Below, piece by piece: positions 35,869 to 44,868 of a DNA stretch of 64,000 nucleotides. The notes beneath the pieces are model-generated. The model did no database searches. It worked only from the letters and a program-made list of their open reading frames with translations, and was not told the DNA's origin. The stretch is taken from contig JBILGU010000010.1 of NCBI GenBank assembly GCA_044350805.1, positions 1 through 64,000 on the forward strand, given 5' to 3'. Origin of the DNA: UBA6136 sp044350805 (GTDB lineage Bacteria > Pseudomonadota > Gammaproteobacteria > Methylococcales > Methylococcaceae). The position numbers were made by a program, and so were the translations under genes. Numbering within the stretch: the stretch's first letter is position 1; each line of letters opens with the position of its first letter.

Positions 35869-36875
35869 GTCGGATCCGGCGGGTCGTTTTCAGGCTTCGG
35901 TTCGCGAACCAAAAGATTGCTGACCGCCTCGTGAGGGGGCAGCCCCTCATAGAGAATTCGGTATACCTGTTCGGTGATCGGCATTTCAATCCGATGTCGA
36001 AGTGAGATTTCGCGAACGATTCTCGCCGTCGGTATGCCCTCGATTTCTTGCCCGATCTGGGTAGCGATCTCCTCGGCCGCAAGCCCTTTTCCAAGTCCAA
36101 GCCCAAAACGCCGATTCCTGGACTGGTTGTCCGTGCAGGTGAGGATGAGATCGCCCACACCGGAGAGGCCCATCAGGGTTTCTGGTCTTCCACCGAGCGT
36201 TAAGCCAAGGCGCATGAGCTCAGCCAGTCCTCGCGTAATGAGAGCCGCCCGGGCATTGGCGCCGTATCCGAGTCCATCGGCAACGCCTGCGGCAATGGCC
36301 AGGACGTTCTTGACGGCACCGCCAAGTTCGACCCCAACCACATCGGTCGTCGTATAAGCCCGAAACTTTGGGTTGTGAAAAATGGTAACCAGCTCACTGG
36401 CAAAGGATTCTGACTCTGAGGCGACCGTGATGGCAGTGGGCTGCCCGCGAGCGACCTCCCCTGCAAAGGTCGGGCCGGAGAGTATTGCTGCGGGAAAGGT
36501 ATCGCCGAGCACGCTTTTGACGACATGATGGAGGGGAAGGCCGGTGTTCAACTCCAGACCTTTGGTGGCCCATGCGATTCCACAGGGGGCTTTAAGGCAG
36601 GAGGGTAATCGTTCCAGAAGCTCTCTGAACGCGTGGCTGGGGACGGCGATTACAACCAATGAGCATCCGCGAATGGCCTCGCTCAGGTCAGGTTGGGGAA
36701 CGAGATTGCTCGGAATAGGGACGTCGGGAAGATACTGAGCGTTACAGCGATCCTTCTGAATTTGCTCCAGTTGCCTTGGATTGTGTCCCCAAAGATGAAC
36801 GTTGTGGTTGTTCCGGGCGAGGACCAGTGCAAGCGCTGTTCCCCAGGAACCTGCGCCGAGAACGGCAATCTGCAT
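35865..36875 (-). CDS. gpsA: Glycerol-3-phosphate dehydrogenase [NAD(P)+]
   Basis: Reduces dihydroxyacetone phosphate to sn-glycerol-3-phosphate for phospholipid synthesis. The 336-residue protein starts with the dinucleotide motif VLGAGSWGTALALVLARN and includes AVPSHAFRE, WATKGLE, ILSGPTFAGEVARG, GGAVKNVLAIAAG (catalytic Lys) and LSGVGDLILTCT. An AGGGAAG ribosome-binding site precedes ATG 36875. It follows secB as in other gammaproteobacteria. Confidence 0.98.
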   Translation of the reverse strand: MQIAVLGAGSWGTALALVLARNNHNVHLWGHNPRQLEQIQKDRCNAQYLPDVPIPSNLVPQPDLSEAIRGCSLVVIAVPSHAFRELLERLPSCLKAPCGIAWATKGLELNTGLPLHHVVKSVLGDTFPAAILSGPTFAGEVARGQPTAITVASESESFASELVTIFHNPKFRAYTTTDVVGVELGGAVKNVLAIAAGVADGLGYGANARAALITRGLAELMRLGLTLGGRPETLMGLSGVGDLILTCTDNQSRNRRFGLGLGKGLAAEEIATQIGQEIEGIPTARIVREISLRHRIEMPITEQVYRILYEGLPPHEAVSNLLVREPKPENDPPDPT

Positions 36876-36926
36876 TATCGCTTCCCTGACGGGGTTAAAA
36901 CGAGCACCTCCATGTTTATGGCAGGC

Positions 36927-37391
36927 CTAATGGCTCGTTTGGCTGCCGACGCTCAGCTCTTCGAGACGTTGCGCATAGAGTCCGTCGAAATTCACCGGGG
37001 CGAGAAGCATCGGAGGAAAGCCGCCCTTGATGACCAGATCAGATACGGCCTCTCTGGCATAAGGAAATAGGATGCTGGGACAGTAACTTCCAAGCAGATG
37101 GCCCAGTTCATTCTCACCAAAACCGAGGGCACCAAAAATGCCGGCCTGAGAGACCTCGATGAGGTAAGCCGTTTTCTGTTCCAAGGTCACAGTGACCGTG
37201 ACCTTCAGTGTCACCTCAAAGGTATTTTCCTGAATTTGCTGGGCGTTGCTTCCGAGATTGAAGTCAATCTCAGGCTCCCAGTCGATCATGAAAATCTGGG
37301 GTGAATTGGGTGTTTCGAAGGAAACATCCTTGACATAGATCTTTTGGACCCGAAATTGTGGATCAGTAGGGGCTTGGTTTTCTTCGGCCAT
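36927..37391 (-). CDS. secB: Protein-export chaperone SecB
   Basis: Tetrameric cytoplasmic chaperone that keeps precursor proteins unfolded for SecA/SecYEG. The 154-residue protein has FRVQKIYVKDVSFETP, IFMIDWEPEIDFNL, EVTLKVTVTV, QAGIFGALGF and CPSILFPYAREAVSDLV, all SecB hallmarks. It is flanked by yibN-type rhodanese and gpsA; the glutaredoxin grxC that lies between yibN and secB in E. coli is absent here. Confidence 0.98.
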   Translation of the reverse strand: MAEENQAPTDPQFRVQKIYVKDVSFETPNSPQIFMIDWEPEIDFNLGSNAQQIQENTFEVTLKVTVTVTLEQKTAYLIEVSQAGIFGALGFGENELGHLLGSYCPSILFPYAREAVSDLVIKGGFPPMLLAPVNFDGLYAQRLEELSVGSQTSH

Positions 37392-37427
37392 GACGCGGAT
37401 TCTCTGTTGAAGTTTCGTTGTAGCCGT

Positions 37428-37874
37428 TTACTTGCTGCGCTTTTTTGTCATGGGAAGGTTTTGGTCTTTCCACGCAAAAATCCCGCCCTTCATTTCATAG
37501 ACTTGGGTAAAGCCGAGCTTGGTGAGTTTTTTTCCGGCGGCCAGCGAGCGGGTGCCTGACTGACAGTTCACAACAATCGGCTTGTTCTTGTGGCTTTCCA
37601 GTTCGCCGACCCGCTCGTCGAGCTTTCCGAGCGGAATGTTGCGCGCACCTTCGATATGGCCTTCGGCAAATTCGGGGGGTTCGCGAACGTCGACGACGAT
37701 CGTTTGATCATCATTCATGATGACGACGGCTTCACTCGGGGAAACGGTTTTATGTTTTCGGGTCGCACTGTCGATGATGTCCTGGATCAGGAGGATCGTC
37801 ACGACAAAGAGTGCAGCAGCCATCATCCAGTGATTGCTGATGAATTCGAAAAGTTGTTCAGGAGAAACGTTCAT
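37428..37874 (-). CDS. Membrane-anchored rhodanese domain protein (YibN-like)
   Basis: A 148-residue protein: one N-terminal membrane helix (about 15-35) then a single rhodanese domain on the cytoplasmic side. Motifs include VVDVREPPEFAEGHIEGA and the active-site loop NCQSGTRS with Cys104, which would carry a persulfide. It belongs to the YibN type found beside secB. The ArsR gene 31 bases upstream on the same strand has the cysteine spacing of persulfide sensors, giving a possible sulfur-stress link. Confidence 0.9.
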   Translation of the reverse strand: MNVSPEQLFEFISNHWMMAAALFVVTILLIQDIIDSATRKHKTVSPSEAVVIMNDDQTIVVDVREPPEFAEGHIEGARNIPLGKLDERVGELESHKNKPIVVNCQSGTRSLAAGKKLTKLGFTQVYEMKGGIFAWKDQNLPMTKKRSK

Positions 37875-37905
37875 GAGAGTTTTGATGTGCTTTATGTTTT
37901 AAATT

Positions 37906-38214
37906 TTAGTGGCTGTCGCTGCAGAAAACTTCCCGCATCAGAGCGATCAGTTTGAGCGTTCGTTTGTCGTCGATCTGGTAGTACACACGGTTCGACTCTT
38001 TTTCGCAGCCGAGGATCCCCTTCTCCCGCAGAATCGCAAGATGCTGGGAGATATTGCTTTGGGTCGTGCCGCAGGCATCGACGATCTCCTGAACGCTGGC
38101 GCGCGAGTCGCCCAGCATACAGAGGATTTTGAGCCGGAGTGGGTGAGCCATCGCCTTGATCGAGAGCGCGGCTTGCGTGATGTCCTGTTCGCGGTTAATC
38201 AATTCATCCTTCAT
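37906..38214 (-). CDS. ArsR family regulator with SqrR/BigR-like cysteine pair
   Basis: A 102-residue winged-helix repressor. The HTH is SVQEIVDACGTTQSNISQHL followed by LREKGIL and a YYQI wing. There is no classical metal site CVCDLC. Instead Cys32 (RLKILCML, helix 2) and Cys98 (EVFC, last helix) are exactly 66 residues apart, the same spacing as the Cys41/Cys107 pair of the persulfide sensor SqrR and Cys42/Cys108 of BigR. Two further cysteines (48, 70) are present. It lies directly upstream of the rhodanese gene. The sensing role is inference. Confidence 0.87.
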   Translation of the reverse strand: MKDELINREQDITQAALSIKAMAHPLRLKILCMLGDSRASVQEIVDACGTTQSNISQHLAILREKGILGCEKESNRVYYQIDDKRTLKLIALMREVFCSDSH

Positions 38215-38390
38215 CGACTCTCACTCGTATTAGCGGCTGTTCAATCCCGGACACGCAGGGCATCTGAGAGGACGAAGCGGTCAAAACCCGCTAAAATCGG
38301 GGGAAAAGGGCGGGTCGCAAACCGTCTTGCCCTCGCATTGCCCCACCATGAATATACGCTTCAATGAAGCCTGTCCTAGGAGATTATACG

Positions 38391-39935
38391 TTGAACTCGC
38401 ATCGCCCTAAACCTGTGGTCTTAGTTATTCTGGACGGCTTCGGCTACAACGAATCATCACAATACAATGCGATTTCCGCGGCCAAGGCCCCGACCTGGAG
38501 GCATCTATGGGCCTCTTGTGCCCATACGACGCTGGATTGCGCAGGTGAAACCGTTGGGTTGCCCGATGATCAGATGGGGAACTCTGAAGTGGGTCACCTC
38601 CACTTGGGAGCCGGACGATTAATCAATCAGGATTTTACGGCCGTCAACAAAGCGGTTCGGGATGGCTCCTTTTTTAACAATCCTGCACTGACGCAGGCAG
38701 TAGATCTTGCAAAGGCCAACGACAAGGCGGTCCATATTTTCGGGCTGCTATCCCCGGGTGGCGTCCATAGCCATGATCAACAGATTCAAGCGATGGCCGA
38801 ATTAGCGGTTAAGCGTGGGGTCAACAAAGTCTACATGCACGCATTCCTTGATGGCCGTGACACGCCGCCTCAGAGTGCAGAGGGCCCTATCCAGCGACTT
38901 GAAAATAAATTTAAGGAGTTGGGGACGGGGCAGATCGCTGGCCTCTGTGGCCGCTTCTATGCCATGGATCGAGACAATCGCTGGGATCGGGTAGAAAAAG
39001 CCTATGACCTGATTGTTTCGGGCCAGGCTGAATTCAAGGCCGCAACGGCGCTTGAAGGGCTCAAGGCGGCCTATGATCGCGGAGAAACCGATGAGTTTGT
39101 CGCAACGACCAGTATCGTTTCAGACGGGCAAAAGCCAGTTCATCTTGAAAATGGGGATGTCGTCGTCTTCATGAATTTCCGTGCCGATCGGGCACGAGAA
39201 ATCAGCAAGGCGATCAATGATGCGGATTTCAGCGGGTTTGAGCGGAAGGAAGTTCGCAAGCTTGGCAGCTACGTCACCTTGACTGAGTACCACCAGAATT
39301 TCACCTATCCGATTGCTTTTCCACCCCAGACGATCACCAACACCTTGGGTGAGGTGCTTTCACGTCAGGGCCTCAAGCAACTTCGTTTGGCCGAAACCGA
39401 GAAGTACGCGCATGTCACATTTTTCTTCAATGGTGGCATTGACGAGCCTTTTGAGGGGGAATCACGAATCCTGATTCCTTCGCCGCAGGTCAAAACCTAT
39501 GACCTTCAGCCGGAAATGAGTGCAGCTGAGGTGACCGACGAAATGGTCAAAGCCATCGAAGGCGGTGAATTCGATGTGATCATTTGCAACTATGCCAACG
39601 GCGACATGGTCGGGCACACAGGAATCATGGACGCTGCGGTCAAGGCGGTTGAGACGCTTGACGCCTCCCTCGCACGGATTACGGCAGCTTTAGATACGGT
39701 GGGTGGGGAGCTCCTCATTACTGCCGATCATGGCAATGTTGAGCAAATGGTTGATCTGGATACCGGTGTGGCTCTCACTCAGCACACCACGTTCCCGGTG
39801 CCCTTGGTTTACCGGGGAAAGTCCGAAAAGAAGCTTTTGGATGGCGGAAATCTGGCAGATATCGCGCCGACCATGCTGGATCTTCTGGGCATTGCGAAAC
39901 CTGCCGAGATGACCGGTCGATCTCTTCTCGCTTAA
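38391..39935 (+). CDS. gpmI: 2,3-bisphosphoglycerate-independent phosphoglycerate mutase
   Basis: Glycolytic interconversion of 3- and 2-phosphoglycerate by a two-manganese alkaline-phosphatase-fold enzyme. Seen: VVLVILDGFGYN (metal Asp), QMGNSEVGHLHLGAG (catalytic Ser), HAFLDGRDTPP, FMNFRADRAREI, HVTFFFNGG and ITADHGNVEQM. A TTG start at 38391, after TAGGAG, gives 514 residues, the same as E. coli; an ATG at 38364 in frame lacks a ribosome-binding site. It leads the gpmI-envC-ctpA cluster. Confidence 0.97.
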   Translation: MNSHRPKPVVLVILDGFGYNESSQYNAISAAKAPTWRHLWASCAHTTLDCAGETVGLPDDQMGNSEVGHLHLGAGRLINQDFTAVNKAVRDGSFFNNPALTQAVDLAKANDKAVHIFGLLSPGGVHSHDQQIQAMAELAVKRGVNKVYMHAFLDGRDTPPQSAEGPIQRLENKFKELGTGQIAGLCGRFYAMDRDNRWDRVEKAYDLIVSGQAEFKAATALEGLKAAYDRGETDEFVATTSIVSDGQKPVHLENGDVVVFMNFRADRAREISKAINDADFSGFERKEVRKLGSYVTLTEYHQNFTYPIAFPPQTITNTLGEVLSRQGLKQLRLAETEKYAHVTFFFNGGIDEPFEGESRILIPSPQVKTYDLQPEMSAAEVTDEMVKAIEGGEFDVIICNYANGDMVGHTGIMDAAVKAVETLDASLARITAALDTVGGELLITADHGNVEQMVDLDTGVALTQHTTFPVPLVYRGKSEKKLLDGGNLADIAPTMLDLLGIAKPAEMTGRSLLA

Positions 39936-39957
39936 TTCAAGCCAACCGGCCACGCGA

Positions 39958-41103
39958 ATGCAAAGGCTGAACAATCGCACGGGTGCCCTTGCGGTTGTCC
40001 TGTTCCTGAGCGTGGCATGGGGGGGGGCGTACGGTCTTGAGGAGGGGGCCGATCAGGCCGAGATCCGAGACCGGATGGAGCAGACGCGTCAAAAGCATGC
40101 AGCCCTTCTGGGGGTCAGGGAGCATCTGAATCAGCAGCTTTCGCAGCTCGAGATTCAGCAGGGCGTTCTGAGTACCAAAATTGGTGAGCTTGAGGTGCAG
40201 GCGAAGCAACACGAACGCCGGATGCGTGAACTGAAGAAACAGCGCGATGATCTCAAGTCGGATATTGCTACGCAACAAAAGCATCTGGCGGGTCAATTGC
40301 GAAGTGCGCATGTGATTGGCAGTAAAGATTGGCTCAAGCTGCTTTTAAATCAGGAGGATGCCTCGCATTTGGCGCGTGTGCTAGCCTACTACGGCTATCT
40401 CAGTCAGGCGAGATCCGATCTGATTCAGCGCCTTGAGAATCAGATCACGCGGCTTGAATCGCTCGAACGGGATTTGAACGATGAGGCAACTCTCAAGTCT
40501 GAACTTCGTCGCCAGTCGCAACAAGAGAAGCTCGCCCTGGCCGAGTCGAGCAAGGCGAGAAGGCAGCTGCTGAAGGGTTGGGACCGAGAGCTCAAGGACC
40601 AGGCCGAACAAATGCGAGAAGACCAGCGCAGTCTTGGAATTTTGGTAGAGTCTTTTTCGATGGACGCCAAAGATCAGATTCAGCAGCCCCTGGTCCGATC
40701 AACCCCCGAGGCTTCCCCCGCAGAAGGACCCGCGCGCTGCCCGCCGCAGGGGACGATCACGGCCAAGTTTGGAAGCCCTCGAATGACCAGTCGATGGGAT
40801 GGTCTCCTGATCAGTGGCAAGGAGGGTTCGCCCGTTCGAGCGATTGCGGCAGGCAAAATATCCTTTGCCGATTGGTTTCGTGGATATGGGCTTTTGACGA
40901 TTATTGACCATGGCAATGGGGTCATGAGTCTGTATGCCTTTAACCAAAGTTTGAACAAATCCAAAGGAGACTCGGTTGCCGCCGGAGATGTCATTGCCGC
41001 CCTGGGAGCAACGGGTGGAAGAGATAAGCCTGGCTTATATTTCGGGATCCGTACGCAGGGCAAACCCGTCGATCCCTTAGTCTGGTGTAAACAAGTTCAT
41101 TAA
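39958..41103 (+). CDS. envC: Murein hydrolase activator EnvC
   Basis: Periplasmic activator of septal amidases AmiA/AmiB during cell division. The 381-residue protein has a signal peptide (about 1-24), a long coiled coil (about 30-230, many Gln/Glu/Leu repeats), and a degenerate LytM/M23 domain (about 255-381) with RWDGLLISGKEGSPVRAIA, DHGNGVMSLYAFNQ and LYFGIRTQGKPVDPL. As in E. coli EnvC, metal-binding residues are incomplete, so it activates rather than cleaves. A nine-G run (40019-40027) lies at the end of the signal peptide. It starts 22 bases after gpmI. Confidence 0.93.
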   Translation: MQRLNNRTGALAVVLFLSVAWGGAYGLEEGADQAEIRDRMEQTRQKHAALLGVREHLNQQLSQLEIQQGVLSTKIGELEVQAKQHERRMRELKKQRDDLKSDIATQQKHLAGQLRSAHVIGSKDWLKLLLNQEDASHLARVLAYYGYLSQARSDLIQRLENQITRLESLERDLNDEATLKSELRRQSQQEKLALAESSKARRQLLKGWDRELKDQAEQMREDQRSLGILVESFSMDAKDQIQQPLVRSTPEASPAEGPARCPPQGTITAKFGSPRMTSRWDGLLISGKEGSPVRAIAAGKISFADWFRGYGLLTIIDHGNGVMSLYAFNQSLNKSKGDSVAAGDVIAALGATGGRDKPGLYFGIRTQGKPVDPLVWCKQVH

Positions 41104-41113
41104 CCATTTTTTT

Positions 41114-42520
41114 ATGTTCATTTCTGACAAGGCCAAACTTATGCTTTCTACCTCCAAGTTTCGAGCAGTCATCGCACCGATCATGGCTGGCGTGTTTGTT
41201 CTGACGCAATCAGGCATGGTTTTGGCCGAAAAACCACCAGCCCCCAAGGTGGAAGCGACCGATAGTAGCCAGATTCCATTTGAGGGATTGAAGGCGTTTT
41301 CTGAGGTTTATGGCCGAATTAAGCAGGATTACGTCGAACCTGTGAAAGATGACAAACTCCTTGAGGACGCAATTCGCGGCATGCTGTCCGGCCTGGATCC
41401 TCACTCTGCATACCTTGATAAAGAACAGTACGAGGAGCTCAAAGTCGGTACGACGGGGCAGTTTGGTGGCTTGGGTATCGAAGTTGGAATGGAAAACGGT
41501 TTTGTAAAAGTGATCTCTCCCATCGATGAGACTCCGGCGCAAAAGGCGGGTGTCAAGGCGGGTGACCTGATTATTCGCTTGGATGACAAACCCGTTAAGG
41601 GGCTGAGTCTGAACGATGCCGTCAAGATCATGCGCGGTGAGCCTGGCAGCGCCATTGTGCTTACCATCGTGAGAGAGGGGGCTGAGCAGCCGATCAAGCT
41701 CAAATTGATCCGAGACATCATTAAGGTCAAGAGTGTTCGTAGTCGGCTTCTTGAACCGGGCTATGGGTACGTCAGGCTCTCAAGTTTCCAAGCCAAGACC
41801 GGTGAGAGCATGATCGAAGCCATTGAAGAAATGAAGAAATCAGGAAAGCTCAAGGGCTTGGTCCTGGATTTACGAAACAACCCAGGTGGCGTTCTCAATG
41901 CTGCAGTCACTGTCAGTGATGCGTTTCTGGATGAAGGCCTGGTGGTCTACACCGATGGTCGTATTGAAGATTCAAAGATGAAGTTCAATGCAACGACCGG
42001 AGATTTGCTTGAGGGAGCCCCGATTGTTGTCCTGATTAATGCAGGTTCCGCCTCGGCCTCCGAGATCGTTGCAGGGGCCCTGCAGGATCATAATCGGGCC
42101 GTGATCATGGGTGAAAAAACCTTTGGGAAGGGCTCGGTTCAGACGATCTTGCCAACCAGTAATGGCGCGGCAGTCAAGTTGACCACCGCCCGCTACTACA
42201 CCCCTTCAGGACGCTCAATTCAGGCCGAGGGTATTTCGCCAGATGTTCTCATTTCCAAGGTCAAGCTTGAAGCGGCGAATCAGTCAGAGTTCGGCCCCAT
42301 CAAGGAAGCGGATCTTGCGAACCACCTTGAGAACAATAATCCCTCGCCCAAGCGTGAGCCGATCAAGGAATTGACAGCGCCTAAGGAAACTCCCAAAGGC
42401 GCAGCGGATTCCGAAGATGCTTTGGCGCTTCAGGACTATCCTCTGAATGAGGCTTTGAACCTTCTGCGTGGGATCAATATCGTGAAGAAGACTCCGAAAG
42501 CGACTTCAGCAAAGCCTTAA
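41114..42520 (+). CDS. ctpA: S41 family carboxyl-terminal processing protease
   Basis: Periplasmic serine protease of 468 residues. Order: signal peptide (about 10-38; a second possible start is ATG 41141), N-terminal helical region with SGLDPHSAYLD, PDZ domain (about 95-180; FGGLGIEVGM, IDETPAQKAGVKAGDLI), and peptidase domain with GYVRLSSFQ, LDLRNNPGGVL, catalytic Ser in NAGSASASEI and Lys in FGKGSVQT. The C-terminal tail is Pro/Lys/Glu-rich. It lies ten bases after envC, the common gpmI-envC-ctpA order. Confidence 0.96.
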   Translation: MFISDKAKLMLSTSKFRAVIAPIMAGVFVLTQSGMVLAEKPPAPKVEATDSSQIPFEGLKAFSEVYGRIKQDYVEPVKDDKLLEDAIRGMLSGLDPHSAYLDKEQYEELKVGTTGQFGGLGIEVGMENGFVKVISPIDETPAQKAGVKAGDLIIRLDDKPVKGLSLNDAVKIMRGEPGSAIVLTIVREGAEQPIKLKLIRDIIKVKSVRSRLLEPGYGYVRLSSFQAKTGESMIEAIEEMKKSGKLKGLVLDLRNNPGGVLNAAVTVSDAFLDEGLVVYTDGRIEDSKMKFNATTGDLLEGAPIVVLINAGSASASEIVAGALQDHNRAVIMGEKTFGKGSVQTILPTSNGAAVKLTTARYYTPSGRSIQAEGISPDVLISKVKLEAANQSEFGPIKEADLANHLENNNPSPKREPIKELTAPKETPKGAADSEDALALQDYPLNEALNLLRGINIVKKTPKATSAKP

Positions 42521-42535
42521 AACTTGAGCCCATCT

Positions 42536-42571
42536 GGTATGGGAATGCTTCATTAGAAGCTTTTCCATGCC
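42536..42571. terminator. Hairpin between ctpA and the convergent gene
   Basis: Inner stem GCTTC/GAAGC with an ATTA loop, extended by GGTATGG pairing with CCATGCC across an internal loop; TTTT follows the inner stem. It stands between convergent stops at 42520 and 42580 and may terminate both. Confidence 0.4.
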
Positions 42572-42579
42572 GGTAGGGC

Positions 42580-44382
42580 TTAGTTTCGAAGGGTGGCCTC
42601 GGTGTAGCTTCCCTTTCGAATGTTCCAAAGCGCGATTTCCGGCAGACTGAAAAGCACTCCCCGGGCACCGGCCATCAGGAGTCGCCCCTCATCGATAGGA
42701 AGTCCGAAGAGTCCTAGCGCCATCATGCTCATTCCGGCGCCAAGATTGGCGGTCCCCAACAAGGGTCTCGACCAAAGGGATTCGTCGGTGAAAAAAAGAA
42801 AGACTCCGTCTTCCTCTCTCGGTTGATAGAGCGTGCCGGTTAAGGTATTCCCCTCAAGCATTTCCACCCATGGCCCGTCACCCTCGGCAATCAATTGATC
42901 GAGTTTGCGGTGTCTGAATGAACGAATCTTGCTCGTGTTCCCGATGGGATACCGCTGCAAAACCAGCTCGAAAAAACGAAACGGAATGAAGGACTGGGAT
43001 CGCCAGGGGTCGATATGTCCCTTGAAGTCGACGGGCTCTTGATTGCTCTCAAAACCCGCATTGATAGCCTTGATCAGCTCGGTGGCGCAGTTTCGAGTGA
43101 TCAAGTTGTAATGCATTTTTTCAATGATGTGCTCCTGCAGGCGCTCTCTTGCTGCGATTGCCGTGTTGAGCTGATCAGGCTTAGGACGACGCGAATGCTC
43201 CATCTGATCTGGCGGGAGTAAGGCAGGCGCATTCGGAAGGTCAGGTTCATGATCAAATCGCACCGAAGTCTCTTTTTGGTTCGCATGCTCGGCTTCGTGA
43301 AGGTCGAGAGCTGCCAGTTCCAGTTTGTGGTACGCGAGGTCATCAACTTCTGTTGCGCAAAAAATGTGATCTCTGAGCTCTTTTAGGTGCTGCCGAAATT
43401 CCGCTTCCAGGCGATTTTGGGCAAGTTTGAGGTACTCATCATGGGAGGTTCTGTGGGCCTGTGAGTTGAGCCCTGGCAGAAGGAGATAGAGTCTGTTCCT
43501 TTCAAGAGAGAGTCGCACGACTTCCAGTCGGGCGAGTGCTCTAAGCAGAGGAAGCCCTGAGCCTGGGTAAGGATGAAGTAAAAGACGAGTGACATCCTGT
43601 TCTAAGTGGCTAAGGTAGCGTGTAAGCCAGTCTTGGACGGAGCAGTCTTTTGGATCTTCCTTGGGATGGATGGGGCCGCCATCCATCAAGAGTCCTTGGT
43701 TAAGGGTCTTTCGCCCAAGGATAAACTCAAGGGCAATTTCGTTTTGGAGCAGATCCAGCCATTGGTCAGCGTAACCCTGATGGAGCTTTGCCGGGCTGGG
43801 CTCCTCTTCCGGCATCGTCGTATCGAAATAATGAAGGCTTTGCCGTTTGTGGCGCAGGGATTGAAGCCGACGCTCCAGAGATACGGGTGTTTCAAGTGAC
43901 GTCCGTAACGGCAATGGAGGACTTGCGCTTCCCGGAGTGGGCTTTTTGTTGCTGAAAAATCCGGCACCTGGGACCAGGAGAGGGCGCTCTTGAATGAAGG
44001 CCTCAAGGAGTTGGACGTCCCGATTCAGGGAATCTGCTCGGTCCAGCCAGACGGTTTGATTCAGATGGAACAGATCAAGATGTCGCCTCACCTCAGCCTG
44101 AACAGTTTCTGGGACGGTGACCTTGGCAACATGAATGTCACGGTTGTCGAGATCAGCGTATAGATGCCTGAAACGATCCCACCCATCCCGCTGCAGAAGG
44201 ATCAGGCCGTCCTTATTCTGGAAGTGGTAGACGGTTTCATCCAGCTTGACTGCCACATGGCCGCCACTGGAGGTCCCGCTATTGGCTTCAATGTAAAGGT
44301 AGTCGAGGGAGTGATCGGCAATGGCCGTCTGAGAGGCAATCAGCAGGATGACCGCTCCCCATGGAAGCGGTCCTAAACCCAC
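42580..44382 (-). CDS. Secreted protein with permuted papain-like fold and large helical insertion (DUF4105-like)
   Basis: A 600-residue exported protein starting at GTG 44382; the AAGGAG site is inside the last codons of the preceding lipoprotein gene. After a signal peptide (about 1-22), SSGGHVAVKL carries a likely catalytic His42, and NLITRNCATELIKAIN near residue 432 a likely catalytic cysteine, the reversed order of permuted NlpC/P60-like (LRAT, YiiX, DUF4105) enzymes. Between them are about 390 residues, much of it charged and helical. The last 100 residues have hydrophobic segments. Enzyme class is inference; the substrate could be peptidoglycan or lipid. Confidence 0.65.
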   Translation of the reverse strand: MGLGPLPWGAVILLIASQTAIADHSLDYLYIEANSGTSSGGHVAVKLDETVYHFQNKDGLILLQRDGWDRFRHLYADLDNRDIHVAKVTVPETVQAEVRRHLDLFHLNQTVWLDRADSLNRDVQLLEAFIQERPLLVPGAGFFSNKKPTPGSASPPLPLRTSLETPVSLERRLQSLRHKRQSLHYFDTTMPEEEPSPAKLHQGYADQWLDLLQNEIALEFILGRKTLNQGLLMDGGPIHPKEDPKDCSVQDWLTRYLSHLEQDVTRLLLHPYPGSGLPLLRALARLEVVRLSLERNRLYLLLPGLNSQAHRTSHDEYLKLAQNRLEAEFRQHLKELRDHIFCATEVDDLAYHKLELAALDLHEAEHANQKETSVRFDHEPDLPNAPALLPPDQMEHSRRPKPDQLNTAIAARERLQEHIIEKMHYNLITRNCATELIKAINAGFESNQEPVDFKGHIDPWRSQSFIPFRFFELVLQRYPIGNTSKIRSFRHRKLDQLIAEGDGPWVEMLEGNTLTGTLYQPREEDGVFLFFTDESLWSRPLLGTANLGAGMSMMALGLFGLPIDEGRLLMAGARGVLFSLPEIALWNIRKGSYTEATLRN

Positions 44383-44388
44383 GCGGGC

Positions 44389-44835
44389 TTACTCCTTATA
44401 TCCTTGCTGAATCAGATCGAGAGCGTCCTGCTTTCGAGCCAGAACGTCTTGTAGAAAAGGCTGGGCTTTGATTTCGGCAACGGGCACGCTGGCTCGCTTG
44501 AGGCCCTTACCGATTCCGATAAACGTCGTCGATTCCGATTCCCAGTTGCTGATTTGATCCTGACTTGCTGTTCGGGAAAGGGCGTTCATGAAATCCGTGG
44601 AGGTCATCTTTGAGCCGGTGACGGAGTTTGTCAGATTGGCAATGTCATTCAGATAGCCACGCTTTTCTTCAGGAACACTGGCCTTCTTTTTGGATGATTT
44701 GGAAGGCGAACTGGAGGAATCGGAACTGGATCCAAAAGATGCCGATGACGATTCACTTGAGGTAATCGATTCCGAGATGCACCCGGCCAAGGTCAGTGCG
44801 AGCCCCAGTGCAGTGAGAGCCTTGCAGTAATCCAT
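44389..44835 (-). CDS. Putative lipoprotein with Ser-rich linker
   Basis: A 148-residue lipoprotein: lipobox LTLAGC after a short signal, then about 35 residues of Ser/Lys linker (SSESSSASFGSSSDSSS), then a helical domain (about 58-148) with GYLNDIANLTNSVTGSK and FIGIGKGLKRASVPV. Small lipoproteins of this layout are widespread in Proteobacteria without a known role. GAGGAGA precedes ATG 44835. It is coupled to the papain-like gene: six bases apart, with that gene's ribosome-binding site inside this one. Confidence 0.8.
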   Translation of the reverse strand: MDYCKALTALGLALTLAGCISESITSSESSSASFGSSSDSSSSPSKSSKKKASVPEEKRGYLNDIANLTNSVTGSKMTSTDFMNALSRTASQDQISNWESESTTFIGIGKGLKRASVPVAEIKAQPFLQDVLARKQDALDLIQQGYKE

Positions 44836-44868
44836 GAAGATATCTCCTCGTCAGGGATGGATTTGATG

